Origin: JBBDWJ01 sp040902925
GTDB lineage: Bacteria; Acidobacteriota; Terriglobia; Bryobacterales; UBA6623
Length of the DNA: 22,155 nucleotides
Direction of reading: 5' to 3'
Assembly: GCA_040902925.1 (NCBI GenBank)
Contig: JBBDWJ010000202.1
Span: 1 to 22,155, forward strand
This document shows, piece after piece, positions 6,840 to 14,018 of this stretch. Both the position numbers and the translations under genes were made by a program. Under the pieces are notes generated by a model. That model worked only from the letters and a program-made list of their open reading frames with translations. It searched no databases and had not been told where the DNA came from. The first letter of the stretch is position 1. Every line of letters begins with the position of its first letter.

Positions 6840-6847
6840 CACAGGCC
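6840..6847. repeat. right 8-bp target-site duplication of the MITE
   Basis: CACAGGCC, identical to 6608-6615; the pair marks the insertion site. Confidence 0.75.
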
Positions 6848-7237
6848 ACTCCCGGAGTCAGGTAGCCTTCGATGGGCGCATTCCCAGCAGCTTGCCCGGG
6901 CCTCGCTGAACAGCACAACTGGTTTATATTATTAGACTTAGCACCATCCGGCGGATAGGGCCGCGTAACCTGCCATACCCTTCGAGAGCCGCGCATCCGC
7001 CCGGTCGCGGAGGCCATCGAGCTATCGGTTCTCCGTTCCGCACTCGACATAGTACGAACTTGCCTGAACGAAATCGCCCCCGCGGGCGTCGTTTCTATTG
7101 TGAGCATCCAGAAAGCGGAGCTACGTGCGCACCGGCGGCTGTGGCGGCTGCAGCCGGCGATCTGGGCCGGCTCTCCGGCGCGGGAAGAGGGCGTCCGGCC
7201 GGGATGGCGTGTTGCGCCGCGGCCCGCTGCCGCGCGG
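6848..7237. other. leader region upstream of lolA
   Basis: About 390 bases without a supportable gene. An AT-rich patch (GGTTTATATTATTAGAC, around 6920-6936) is the only promoter-like sequence. The lolA reading frame stays open upstream to 7100, but the Arg/Ala-rich upstream residues do not look like LolA and would bury the signal peptide. An open frame on the minus strand (about 6625-7107) runs into the MITE and has no recognisable domain or ribosome site. Confidence 0.5.
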
Positions 7238-7906
7238 ATGCGGCTGTTTCAGGTCCTTGCGCTGGCCGTGCTCGGTTCGACGTTATGCCTGACGGCTCAG
7301 GCTCAAACACCCAAACCCTCGCTCGATAAGGTTGTTGCGGGCATCGAGCTGCGCTATAACCGGCTGGCCACGCTCAAGGTCGATTTCGAGCACACCATGC
7401 AGTATCTGCAGCGCCAGCCGCTGGTGGAGCGCGGCACGCTGTTTCTGCGGCGTCCGGGCAAAATGCGCTGGGAATACAGCAAGCCCGCCGGCAAGCTGCT
7501 GGTCGGCGACGGCGATTTGCTGTATTACTACAACCCCAATTCGAACCAGGTCAGGCAACTGCGGCCCAGCCAGACCGGCGATCTGCGCGTGCCGCTTTCG
7601 TTTCTGCTTGGGCGGCTGCATTTCCGGCGCCAGTTCCGCGACCTGCGGATCGAGCAGATGGACGGCCGGTCGGTGCTGGTGGCTGAAGGACGCAGCGGCA
7701 AGGAAGCCTATGCGCGGGTCGATTTCACGTACGATCCGGCGGATTTCGAGCTGCTCCATTTAAAGGTTTACGGCCGGGACGAGAGCGTCACCACATTCGG
7801 GTTTTCCGAAGAGTTGGTCAATCCGCTGCTCAATGAGGCGTTATTCGCGTTTCGCGCGCCGCCAGGCGCCGAGATCGTCGACCAGCGGGTGGAGGATTCG
7901 AACTAG
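7238..7906 (+). CDS. lolA: outer-membrane lipoprotein carrier protein LolA-like
   Basis: LolA is the periplasmic chaperone that takes lipoproteins from the LolCDE exporter to the outer membrane. The 222-residue product begins with a clear signal peptide (MRLFQVLALAVLGSTLCL, cleavage likely after AQA). The mature part follows the LolA pattern: RYNRLATLKVDFEHTMQ, then GTLFLRRPGKMRWEYSKPAG, then LLVGDGDLLYYYNPNSNQV and a final VNPLLNEALFAFRAPPGAEI. The start at 7238 was chosen because it places the signal peptide at the N-terminus; the frame is open upstream to 7100. The stop shares its last base with the gspF GTG, so lolA is probably the first gene of the pilus operon. The coupling suggests, but does not prove, a role in delivering an outer-membrane component of that machine. 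Confidence 0.88.
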   Translation: MRLFQVLALAVLGSTLCLTAQAQTPKPSLDKVVAGIELRYNRLATLKVDFEHTMQYLQRQPLVERGTLFLRRPGKMRWEYSKPAGKLLVGDGDLLYYYNPNSNQVRQLRPSQTGDLRVPLSFLLGRLHFRRQFRDLRIEQMDGRSVLVAEGRSGKEAYARVDFTYDPADFELLHLKVYGRDESVTTFGFSEELVNPLLNEALFAFRAPPGAEIVDQRVEDSN

Positions 7907-9111
7907 TGGCCGAGTTCGTGCTCAAGTACGCGGATGCGCAGGGCGCCGTCCATCAGCAAATGGAAACTGCTGAGACGGAAGAGCTCTTGCGGCAGCGCTA
8001 CTCCGAGCGCGGGCTGCTAGTCTATTCGGTGCGCGCACGCCGCTCGCTGATGGCGCTTGACTTGGGCGCCAAAGTGGGCGGACGCATCAGCCTCGAGCAG
8101 TTCCTGATTTTCAATCAGCAGTTCGTTACGCTGATCCGCGCCGGACTGCCGATTCTCAAAGCGCTCGAGTTGCTGCGCTCGAACATCCAGAACCGCAAGC
8201 TCGCCGCCCACATCGAAAGCATCTACCAGCAGGTCAGAACGGGAATCCCGATTTCGCAGGCCTTCCGCGCGCGACAGGCGTTTCCGCCCATCTATACCAC
8301 ATCGCTGATGGCGGGCGAAAAAAGCGGCAGCCTGCCCGACGTGATCGACCGCTTCGTGCAATACCAGAAGGTGGCGTTGGCGGTCCGCAAGAAAATTATC
8401 GTGTCGCTGATTTATCCCGCCTTGCTTGTGACGCTGGTTTTATGTCTGATTTTTTTCCTGGTGACTTACGTGGTGCCGGAGTTCGCCGCGCTTTACGACA
8501 GCATGGACGCCACGCTACCTTACATGACGCAGTTGCTGGTGGCCTTCGGCGTGACACTTAGCGAACATCTGTTGCTGGTTTCGCTGACATCGGCGGGAAT
8601 CGTGTTTGCGTTTCTGGCGTGGATGCGCTCGGAGACGGCGCGCGACTCGTTCGACCGCTTCAAGCGCCGGATTCCGATTTTCGGCGCGATCTGGCTGAAG
8701 TACCAGGTGGCGCAGATCGCGCGGCTGTTGAGCACGCTGCTGCAAGGCGGCATCCCGCTGGTGCAAGCGCTCGAGACGGCCGGCGAATCGATGGGCTCGA
8801 GGCTTATGCAGAACTCGATTCAGCGGTCGCGTATTTTGGTCAAGGAAGGGCAGGCGTTGTCGACGTCGATGGCGAAGACGGGCGTGTTTCCCGACCTGGC
8901 CGTCCAGATGGTGCAGGTCGGCGAAAGCACGGGCGCGCTGCCGGCGATGCTGGACTCGGTCGCCGAGTTTTTCGAGGACGACGTCAACACGCGCATGACC
9001 GCGGTTCTGTCGCTGATCGAGCCCGCTATCATGATTTTCATGGGGCTGTTCGTGGCCTTTGTGCTGATTGCGTTGTATTTGCCGATTTTCACTTTGGCGG
9101 AGAGGATCTAG
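7906..9111 (+). CDS. gspF: type II secretion/type IV pilus inner-membrane platform protein (GspF/PilC)
   Basis: This is the polytopic platform protein on which the assembly ATPase acts to add or remove pilin subunits. At 401 residues it has the full family length. Two T2SSF repeats are visible: residues about 65-190 (QFLIFNQQFVTLIRAGLPIL, GEKSG at 137-141) and 265-390 (QIARLLSTLLQGGIPLVQAL, GESTG at 339-343). Membrane segments lie at about 166-190, 221-240 and 373-395. The N-terminal 60 residues form the usual small cytoplasmic part. The start is a GTG at 7906 sharing one base with the lolA stop TAG. It is followed by an octamer-repeat region before gspE. Confidence 0.95.
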   Translation: MAEFVLKYADAQGAVHQQMETAETEELLRQRYSERGLLVYSVRARRSLMALDLGAKVGGRISLEQFLIFNQQFVTLIRAGLPILKALELLRSNIQNRKLAAHIESIYQQVRTGIPISQAFRARQAFPPIYTTSLMAGEKSGSLPDVIDRFVQYQKVALAVRKKIIVSLIYPALLVTLVLCLIFFLVTYVVPEFAALYDSMDATLPYMTQLLVAFGVTLSEHLLLVSLTSAGIVFAFLAWMRSETARDSFDRFKRRIPIFGAIWLKYQVAQIARLLSTLLQGGIPLVQALETAGESMGSRLMQNSIQRSRILVKEGQALSTSMAKTGVFPDLAVQMVQVGESTGALPAMLDSVAEFFEDDVNTRMTAVLSLIEPAIMIFMGLFVAFVLIALYLPIFTLAERI

Positions 9112-9112
9112 G

Positions 9113-9146
9113 CCGTTGATCGGTTTATCCGTTGATCGGTTGATCC
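9113..9146. repeat. left octamer array (gspF-gspE junction)
   Basis: Tandem units of the form TTGATCSG begin two bases after the gspF stop (CCGTTGATCGGTTTATCCG, then TTGATCGG and TTGATCC). They are the reverse complement of the array at 9251-9315, giving an inverted arrangement. Confidence 0.75.
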
Positions 9147-9250
9147 ACCCGGCGGTGGGCCGGCGGTGAGGTAGAGAGGGTATAGCTTGAGGTTGAATTG
9201 TAAACGAGCCGAACGACGATCAACAGGCGAATAAGAAACGACCAGCGCTC

Positions 9251-9315
9251 TGGCGAAAAGACGAATCAACGGAAGACCGATCAACGGATCAACCGATTAA
9301 CGGATCAACGGACTA
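9251..9315. repeat. right octamer array (immediately before gspE)
   Basis: Repeated 8-bp units CSGATYAA (CCGATCAA, CGGATCAA, CCGATTAA, CGGATCAA, CGGACTAA) run up to one base before the gspE ATG. They occupy the place of the ribosome binding site; no conventional Shine-Dalgarno is seen. The opposite-orientation array is at 9113-9146. Confidence 0.8.
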
Positions 9316-10947
9316 ATGGCTACCAGCGAACAAACCATACGCAATGACGCCATGCAGCTCGAATCGGCTCTTGCCGAGGAAGAATCGCGCGCGCTTGCCA
9401 GCCGCTATCGTTACGAATTCATTGACCTTGGCCGCGCGCAGATCGACAACGAGCTGTTTCGGTCGATTCCGGTCGAGTTGATGTTCCGCTACAACTTCGT
9501 GCCGGTCGCAATCAATAACGGCGCGCTCGAAATCGCCATCGCCGACCCGCGGCAGCTTCCCACGCTCGACGAAATCTCGCTGCTGCTTGGCAAGAAGATC
9601 CGCATCAAGGTCGCTACGCTCAAGCAGATCAACGACCTGTTGAAGAAGACCGAGCAGTCGCAGCGCGTGCTCGAAGAAGTCACCGAAGGCTTCGTGCTCG
9701 ACGTTTTGCGCGTCGACGAAGCGGAAGAGACCATCTCGATCGAGAAGCTGACCGGCGATTCCGATATCAGCCCGGTCATCCGGCTCGTTGATACGACCAT
9801 CTTCAACGCTCTGGAGCGGCGGGCCAGCGATATTCATATCGAAACGCGCGGCAATGAGGTCGCCATCAAGTACCGCATCGACGGCGTGCTGCACTATGCC
9901 ATGCCGCCGATCTCGAAAGACTGGCACCAGACGATTCTGTCGCGCATCAAGGTCATGTCGGAGCTCGACATCGCCGAGCGGCGCATCCCTCAGGACGGCC
10001 GTTTTCGCGTGCGCTACAAAGGCCGCCAGATCGACTTCCGCGTCTCGATCATGCCGACCGTCCACGGTGAGGACGCCGTGCTGCGCGTGCTCGACAAAGA
10101 GTCGATGAGCGAAAAATTCCAAAAGCTCTCGCTCGATGTGGTGGGATTCTCCGAATCCGACAAGCGTAAGTATTCGCGCTACATACGCGAGCCCTACGGC
10201 ATGGTATTGGTGACCGGGCCGACCGGCAGCGGAAAAACGACCACGCTCTACGCGGCGCTGAGCGAGATCAAGACCGACGAAGACAAAATTATCACCATCG
10301 AAGATCCGGTCGAGTATCAGATCGACGGCGTGACGCAGATTCCGGTCAACGAGAAGAAGGGTCTGACGTTCGCGCGCGGGCTGCGCTCGATTCTGCGCCA
10401 CGACCCCGACAAAATCATGGTCGGCGAGATCCGCGACGCCGAAACGGCGCAAATCGCGATTCAATCGGCGCTCACCGGCCACCTGGTGTTCACCACCGTA
10501 CATGCCAACAACGTGGTCGACGTGCTGGGCCGTTTTCTGAACATGGGCGTCGAGGCGTACAACTTCGTTTCGGCGCTCAATTGCATCCTGGCGCAGCGGC
10601 TGGTGCGTATTGTCTGCGAGCACTGCGCTGTTAAAGTTCGCTACCCGGTTGAGCTGCTCGAGGAATCGCGGCTGGATCCCGACAAGTGGCGCAATTTTGA
10701 CTTTACCGAGGGCCACGGCTGCATCGAGTGCGGCGGCACGGGATTTCGCGGCCGCACGGCAATTCACGAGCTGCTCGACATGACCGACCGCATTCGCGAA
10801 CTGATTCTCGCCAAGAAGCCGTCGTCGGAAATCAGCCGCGCGGCGCGCGAAGAAGGCATGACGACGCTGCGCGAGTCGGCGGTGGAGCGGGTGCGCGATG
10901 GAATCACGACGCTGCGCGAGATCAACAAGGTGACGTTTATCGAATAG
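9316..10947 (+). CDS. gspE: type II secretion/type IV pilus assembly ATPase (GspE/PilB)
   Basis: This hexameric cytoplasmic ATPase powers pilus or pseudopilus assembly. The 543-residue protein has a T2SSE N-terminal (MshEN-like) domain at about 20-130, a linker, and the RecA-like ATPase domain. Walker A is GPTGSGKTT at 301-309; an Asp box (ITIEDPVEYQ), a Walker B-like MVGEIRDAETA and a His box (GHLVFTTVHANN) follow. A zinc-binding tetracysteine pair, CEHC (434-437) and CIEC (469-472), is characteristic of GspE/PilB and argues against the retraction ATPase PilT. The stop is followed by CCGTTGAGC, a possible degenerate copy of the octamer unit. Whether the cluster makes a true pilus or a secretion system cannot be settled from this gene. 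Confidence 0.96.
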   Translation: MATSEQTIRNDAMQLESALAEEESRALASRYRYEFIDLGRAQIDNELFRSIPVELMFRYNFVPVAINNGALEIAIADPRQLPTLDEISLLLGKKIRIKVATLKQINDLLKKTEQSQRVLEEVTEGFVLDVLRVDEAEETISIEKLTGDSDISPVIRLVDTTIFNALERRASDIHIETRGNEVAIKYRIDGVLHYAMPPISKDWHQTILSRIKVMSELDIAERRIPQDGRFRVRYKGRQIDFRVSIMPTVHGEDAVLRVLDKESMSEKFQKLSLDVVGFSESDKRKYSRYIREPYGMVLVTGPTGSGKTTTLYAALSEIKTDEDKIITIEDPVEYQIDGVTQIPVNEKKGLTFARGLRSILRHDPDKIMVGEIRDAETAQIAIQSALTGHLVFTTVHANNVVDVLGRFLNMGVEAYNFVSALNCILAQRLVRIVCEHCAVKVRYPVELLEESRLDPDKWRNFDFTEGHGCIECGGTGFRGRTAIHELLDMTDRIRELILAKKPSSEISRAAREEGMTTLRESAVERVRDGITTLREINKVTFIE

Positions 10948-11000
10948 CCGTTGAGCAAGAGAGCGCCTGGGCGATCCGCGGGCGCCGATGAAACCGAAAC

Positions 11001-11906
11001 ATGCTGCAACAACTCAAACAACTGTTCGCCGATCCGCCGCCGCTGCTGGCTTTTGAAATCAGCGAACAGGGCATCGCCGGAATTCGCCGCAACGCCAAGA
11101 CGCTCGAAATTGAGGCGCGGAGTTTCCAGCCGGTCGGGGAGGGCGCTCTGGAAGCGTCGGCGGTAAAGGAGAACGTGCACCGCCCCGAAGAGTTTCAGCA
11201 GGCTGTCGAAAACGCGCTGCGGGACCTGGGGCCGGTGAAGCGTCCGGACGTGGCGCTGATCCTGCCCGATGATTCTTCGCGGCTGACGGTGCTGGAACTC
11301 GACAAGCTGCCGGGCGACGCGAGCGAGCGGCTGACGCTGATTCGCTGGCGGCTGAAGAAAACCGTGCCGTTTGACATCGAGCGCGCCCGCATCAGCTATC
11401 AAGCGCAGCCGGCCGGCGCGGGCGTGTCGGTGCTGATCGCCGCATCGCCGCCGGAAGTCGTCGAGCAGTACGAAGAGCCGTTTTTGCAGGCAGGCATGAT
11501 TCCCGGCTACGTAACGCTGTCGACCGCGTCGGCGTTGAATCTGACGCCCGCCGGCGGCATGACCGCGCTGGCGAAAATGGCCGGGCGCACGCTGACAATT
11601 GTCGCGCTCGAAGACGGCGCCGTGCGGCTGATCCGCCACATCGACCTGGCGGCGCATCCGCCCGAGGCCGTGCGGGCGCGCCTGCAAGACATGGTCAGCG
11701 ATCTGTTCCCGACGTTCGTGTTTATTCAAGACAACCTCGGGACGCCGGTTTCGCGGCTATTGCTGTGCGGGTTCGGGGATTTGCTGCGCCCGGCGCTCGA
11801 ATCGTTGCCCGGGGAGCTGGACTGCGAAGTCGAGCCGTTGTACTCGCCCGCCGGCATCGTCGAAGGGCACGAAGCCGGGCTATGGGGGTATGTGCAAACG
11901 CACTAG
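11001..11906 (+). CDS. pilM: type IV pilus assembly protein PilM-like
   Basis: PilM is an actin-like cytoplasmic protein that binds the N-terminal tail of PilN and links the pilus alignment complex to the ATPase platform. The 301-residue product has the expected start (LLAFEISEQGIAGIRR), a mid-region LDKLPGDASERLTLIRWRLK followed by KTVPFDIERARISYQ, and a second subdomain with TLTIVALEDGAVRLIRHIDL. It is slightly shorter than typical PilM (about 350) and diverged, so the call rests partly on its place between gspE and pilN. ATG 11001 has no strong Shine-Dalgarno. It lies 53 bases after gspE and 8 bases before pilN. Confidence 0.8.
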   Translation: MLQQLKQLFADPPPLLAFEISEQGIAGIRRNAKTLEIEARSFQPVGEGALEASAVKENVHRPEEFQQAVENALRDLGPVKRPDVALILPDDSSRLTVLELDKLPGDASERLTLIRWRLKKTVPFDIERARISYQAQPAGAGVSVLIAASPPEVVEQYEEPFLQAGMIPGYVTLSTASALNLTPAGGMTALAKMAGRTLTIVALEDGAVRLIRHIDLAAHPPEAVRARLQDMVSDLFPTFVFIQDNLGTPVSRLLLCGFGDLLRPALESLPGELDCEVEPLYSPAGIVEGHEAGLWGYVQTH

Positions 11907-11914
11907 CTAGGCCG

Positions 11915-12565
11915 ATGATTATTCGATTGCGATCTTCCGCGCGCATCGTGGGTACGTTGGCCGCCAACGGCGCGCCGACGCACGCATCCAAAGGGGGCGC
12001 GCGCGTTGAGTTGAATCTCGCGACGCAGCCGTTCGGCAATCGCCGGCTGTTCTGGCTGGTTTCGGGAATGGCGTCGGTGGTGCTGCTGGTGTTGGCCGCG
12101 GTGTTGGTGACGCAGTATGCGCGCAACAATGACGCCTCCCCGCAGGTCGTGCGGCGGGAGGTTCAGTTGCGCGCCGAGCTGGCGGGGCTGATGACCGCCG
12201 AAGGCCAGTTGCGCCGTACGCTGCAAGATCCGGCCAACGCCCCGGTTATCGAGCGCTCGCTGTTTCTCAACGATCTGCTCTACCGCAAGGGCATTTCGTG
12301 GACGCAGACGTTCGCCGATCTGGAGGGCATTCTGCCGCCGCGCGTGTTGATGATGAGCATCCGGCCACAGGTAACGCCGGACAACAAAGTACGGCTGGAG
12401 ATGCAGGTCGGCGCGGAGACCCCTGGCGATTTTCTCGAATTTCTGAGAACGCTCGAAACTTCGGAGTTGTTCGGCGCGCCGACGGTTGGCGCTTATTCGC
12501 CGCCGAACGAGAACGAGCCTTTGTACCGCTACCAGGTGATCGTGAACTATGAGCAGCGACTCTGA
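11915..12565 (+). CDS. pilN: type IV pilus inner-membrane protein PilN-like
   Basis: PilN is a bitopic inner-membrane protein that bridges cytoplasmic PilM to periplasmic PilO/PilP. The 216-residue product carries the PilM-binding motif ELNLATQPFGNRRLFW at about 32-47, a membrane helix at 46-67, a coiled segment and a ferredoxin-like periplasmic domain (VLMMSIRPQVTPDNKVRLEM). ATG 11915 lies 8 bases after the pilM stop; it gives about 30 extra residues before the conserved motif, so translation might begin slightly downstream at a TTG or GTG. The frame is also open far upstream inside pilM, which I take as overlap. Its end overlaps pilO by 17 bases, supporting coupled translation. Confidence 0.85.
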   Translation: MIIRLRSSARIVGTLAANGAPTHASKGGARVELNLATQPFGNRRLFWLVSGMASVVLLVLAAVLVTQYARNNDASPQVVRREVQLRAELAGLMTAEGQLRRTLQDPANAPVIERSLFLNDLLYRKGISWTQTFADLEGILPPRVLMMSIRPQVTPDNKVRLEMQVGAETPGDFLEFLRTLETSELFGAPTVGAYSPPNENEPLYRYQVIVNYEQRL

Positions 12566-13145
12566 AACCGTGAAGCGGAAACGGCCGGCCGGACCGCTGT
12601 TGCGGCGCATTCCGACGAAGTACGTCTTGTGGGCGCTCGGAATTCTATTTGCGGCCGATGTGATCTTTTACCTGGCCGCCGTCGAACCGCTGGGACGCCG
12701 CGACGCCGAGCAGCGGGCGTTGTTCACCGCGCTGCAACGGCAGATCGAAACGAAAAAGCAGGACGTCGAGCAGTTGCAGCTCGTCGTCAGCAAGGTCGAA
12801 CAAGCCAGGGCCGGCGGCGACGGACTGCTCGAAGGAATCACGATTCCCCGCCGCACGGCGAATTCGACGTTGTACTCGGAGCTGGTACAGGCCGCTTCGA
12901 AAGCGGGCATCGATACGCGCGAGGGCAACTTCGAGATCGAGCCGATCGAAGGAACCGAAGAGTACGGCATGATCTCGGTGAACGCCAATTTTCGCGGCGA
13001 GTATCAAAACCTGGTGCGGTTCCTGAACCAGATCGACCGTTCCGAGCAGTTCCTGATCATCGATTCGCTGGCGGCGACGCCGCGCACCGATTCGGAGCAG
13101 CTCCAGTTCATGATGCGGTTCAATACGCTTCTGCGGGAGATGTGA
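12549..13145 (+). CDS. pilO: type IV pilus inner-membrane protein PilO-like
   Basis: PilO pairs with PilN in the alignment subcomplex between the inner-membrane motor and the outer-membrane secretin. The 198-residue product has a short basic cytoplasmic tail, one membrane helix (about 25-45, YVLWALGILFAADVIFYLAA), a coiled coil (about 50-90, rich in Gln, Glu and Lys) and a periplasmic domain containing GEYQNLVRFLNQIDRSEQFL. This last motif (YxxLxxFLxxIxxxxRFLxI) is characteristic of PilO. The start overlaps the pilN end by 17 bases. Its stop is followed within 4 bases by the second octamer-repeat region. Confidence 0.88.
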   Translation: MSSDSETVKRKRPAGPLLRRIPTKYVLWALGILFAADVIFYLAAVEPLGRRDAEQRALFTALQRQIETKKQDVEQLQLVVSKVEQARAGGDGLLEGITIPRRTANSTLYSELVQAASKAGIDTREGNFEIEPIEGTEEYGMISVNANFRGEYQNLVRFLNQIDRSEQFLIIDSLAATPRTDSEQLQFMMRFNTLLREM

Positions 13146-13148
13146 GGG

Positions 13149-13183
13149 CCGTTGATCCGTTGATCGGTTGATCTGTTGATCCG
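13149..13183. repeat. left octamer array (pilO-pilP junction)
   Basis: Four nearly identical units follow the pilO stop: TTGATCCG, TTGATCGG, TTGATCTG, TTGATCCG. This is the same unit and orientation as at 9113-9146. Confidence 0.8.
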
Positions 13184-13244
13184 CGGGCCGAGGGCGAAGA
13201 GGATGCATCGGAAGCGGCTCGCGGGTTCCGTACATTACGGATAG

Positions 13245-13325
13245 ACGGATTAACGGCTGACGGACTAACGGATCAACGGATTAGCGACTGACGGATCAAC
13301 CGATCAACAGATCAACTGATAAACG
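13245..13325. repeat. right octamer array (immediately before the pilP-like gene)
   Basis: About ten 7-8-bp units related to CGGATCAA (CGGATTAA, CGGCTGA, CGGACTAA, CGGATCAA, CGGATTAG, CGACTGA, CGGATCAA, CCGATCAA, CAGATCAA, CTGATAAA) run to three bases before the next ATG. They are the inverted counterpart of 13149-13183 and match the array before gspE. Confidence 0.82.
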
Positions 13326-13328
13326 GAA

Positions 13329-14006
13329 ATGAAACTCGGCGCTGAACGTAACAAAGTCATACTGCTGATCGCACTGTCGGTCATAGCCGCGGTGACGATT
13401 TTTCTGCAGTATTTCAGCGATGCGCCGGCAGTTCCCGCCGCCCGGCCGGCCGCAAACGCGTCTGCGGGCCAGGTCATCGAACGTGCCGCTCCGCGGCCTC
13501 GCGCGGTTCGCACCGCCGGGCAGACATACCGGCCCACGTTTGCCGGACAGGCCGACGAGCCGCTCGATCCGATGAAAGTGGACCCGACGCTGCGCACCGA
13601 GCTGCTGGCGAAAGTGCGCTCGGTTGAATTCGGCGGCGTCGAGCGCAACCTGTTTCAGTTCACCTCGCGGAAGCGCGTGGAGGCCCCCGACCCCGATCAG
13701 GTGGCCAAGGCGCAAGCGCTGTTGAAGAAGGCTGAGCCACCCCCGCCGCCGGTGAACCGCGAGCCTCCCAAGCCCAGCAAGCCGACGGCTCCTCCGATCA
13801 AGTGGAAGTTTTACGGCTTCGCCAACAAGTCCGATGACGCCCGCAAGCGAGCGTTCCTGCTCGACACCGACGGCGCCGTCTTCGTCGCCACCGAAGGCGA
13901 CGTGTTCGGCCAGCGCTATAAGATCGTACGCATTGGCGTCAACTCGATTGTCATCGAAGACTTGCAATTTAAGGCTCAGCAGACGCTGCCGCTGGAGGAA
14001 AGCTAA
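13329..14006 (+). CDS. PilP/GspC-like periplasmic linker protein
   Basis: The 225-residue product has an N-terminal membrane anchor (about 9-28), a Pro/Ala-rich periplasmic linker (30-75), a middle region (80-115), a second Pro/Lys-rich linker (135-157) and a C-terminal beta domain (158-220; KWKFYGFANK, then FLLDTDGAVFVATEGDVFGQ and YKIVRIGVNSIVIEDLQF). This last domain resembles the homology region of GspC/PilP, which contacts the secretin. Position after pilO supports the PilP role, but a membrane anchor rather than a lipobox makes it GspC-like in topology. No ribosome site other than the octamer array is seen before ATG 13329. I give no gene symbol because PilP and GspC cannot be told apart here. 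Confidence 0.75.
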   Translation: MKLGAERNKVILLIALSVIAAVTIFLQYFSDAPAVPAARPAANASAGQVIERAAPRPRAVRTAGQTYRPTFAGQADEPLDPMKVDPTLRTELLAKVRSVEFGGVERNLFQFTSRKRVEAPDPDQVAKAQALLKKAEPPPPPVNREPPKPSKPTAPPIKWKFYGFANKSDDARKRAFLLDTDGAVFVATEGDVFGQRYKIVRIGVNSIVIEDLQFKAQQTLPLEES

Positions 14007-14018
14007 GCGGCCGGTCGC

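Noticed and set aside
6625..7107. Minus-strand 160-codon open frame upstream of lolA
   Set aside because: No ribosome site or recognisable domain; half of it is the mobile element and its end lies inside the terminal repeat.
7100..7237. Longer lolA start at 7100
   Set aside because: It would put 46 Arg/Ala-rich residues before a clear signal peptide; ATG 7238 is the sensible start.
9113..9315. Octamer arrays as a possible CRISPR
   Set aside because: Units are 7-8 bp, contiguous and degenerate with no spacers of CRISPR size, and no cas genes are present.
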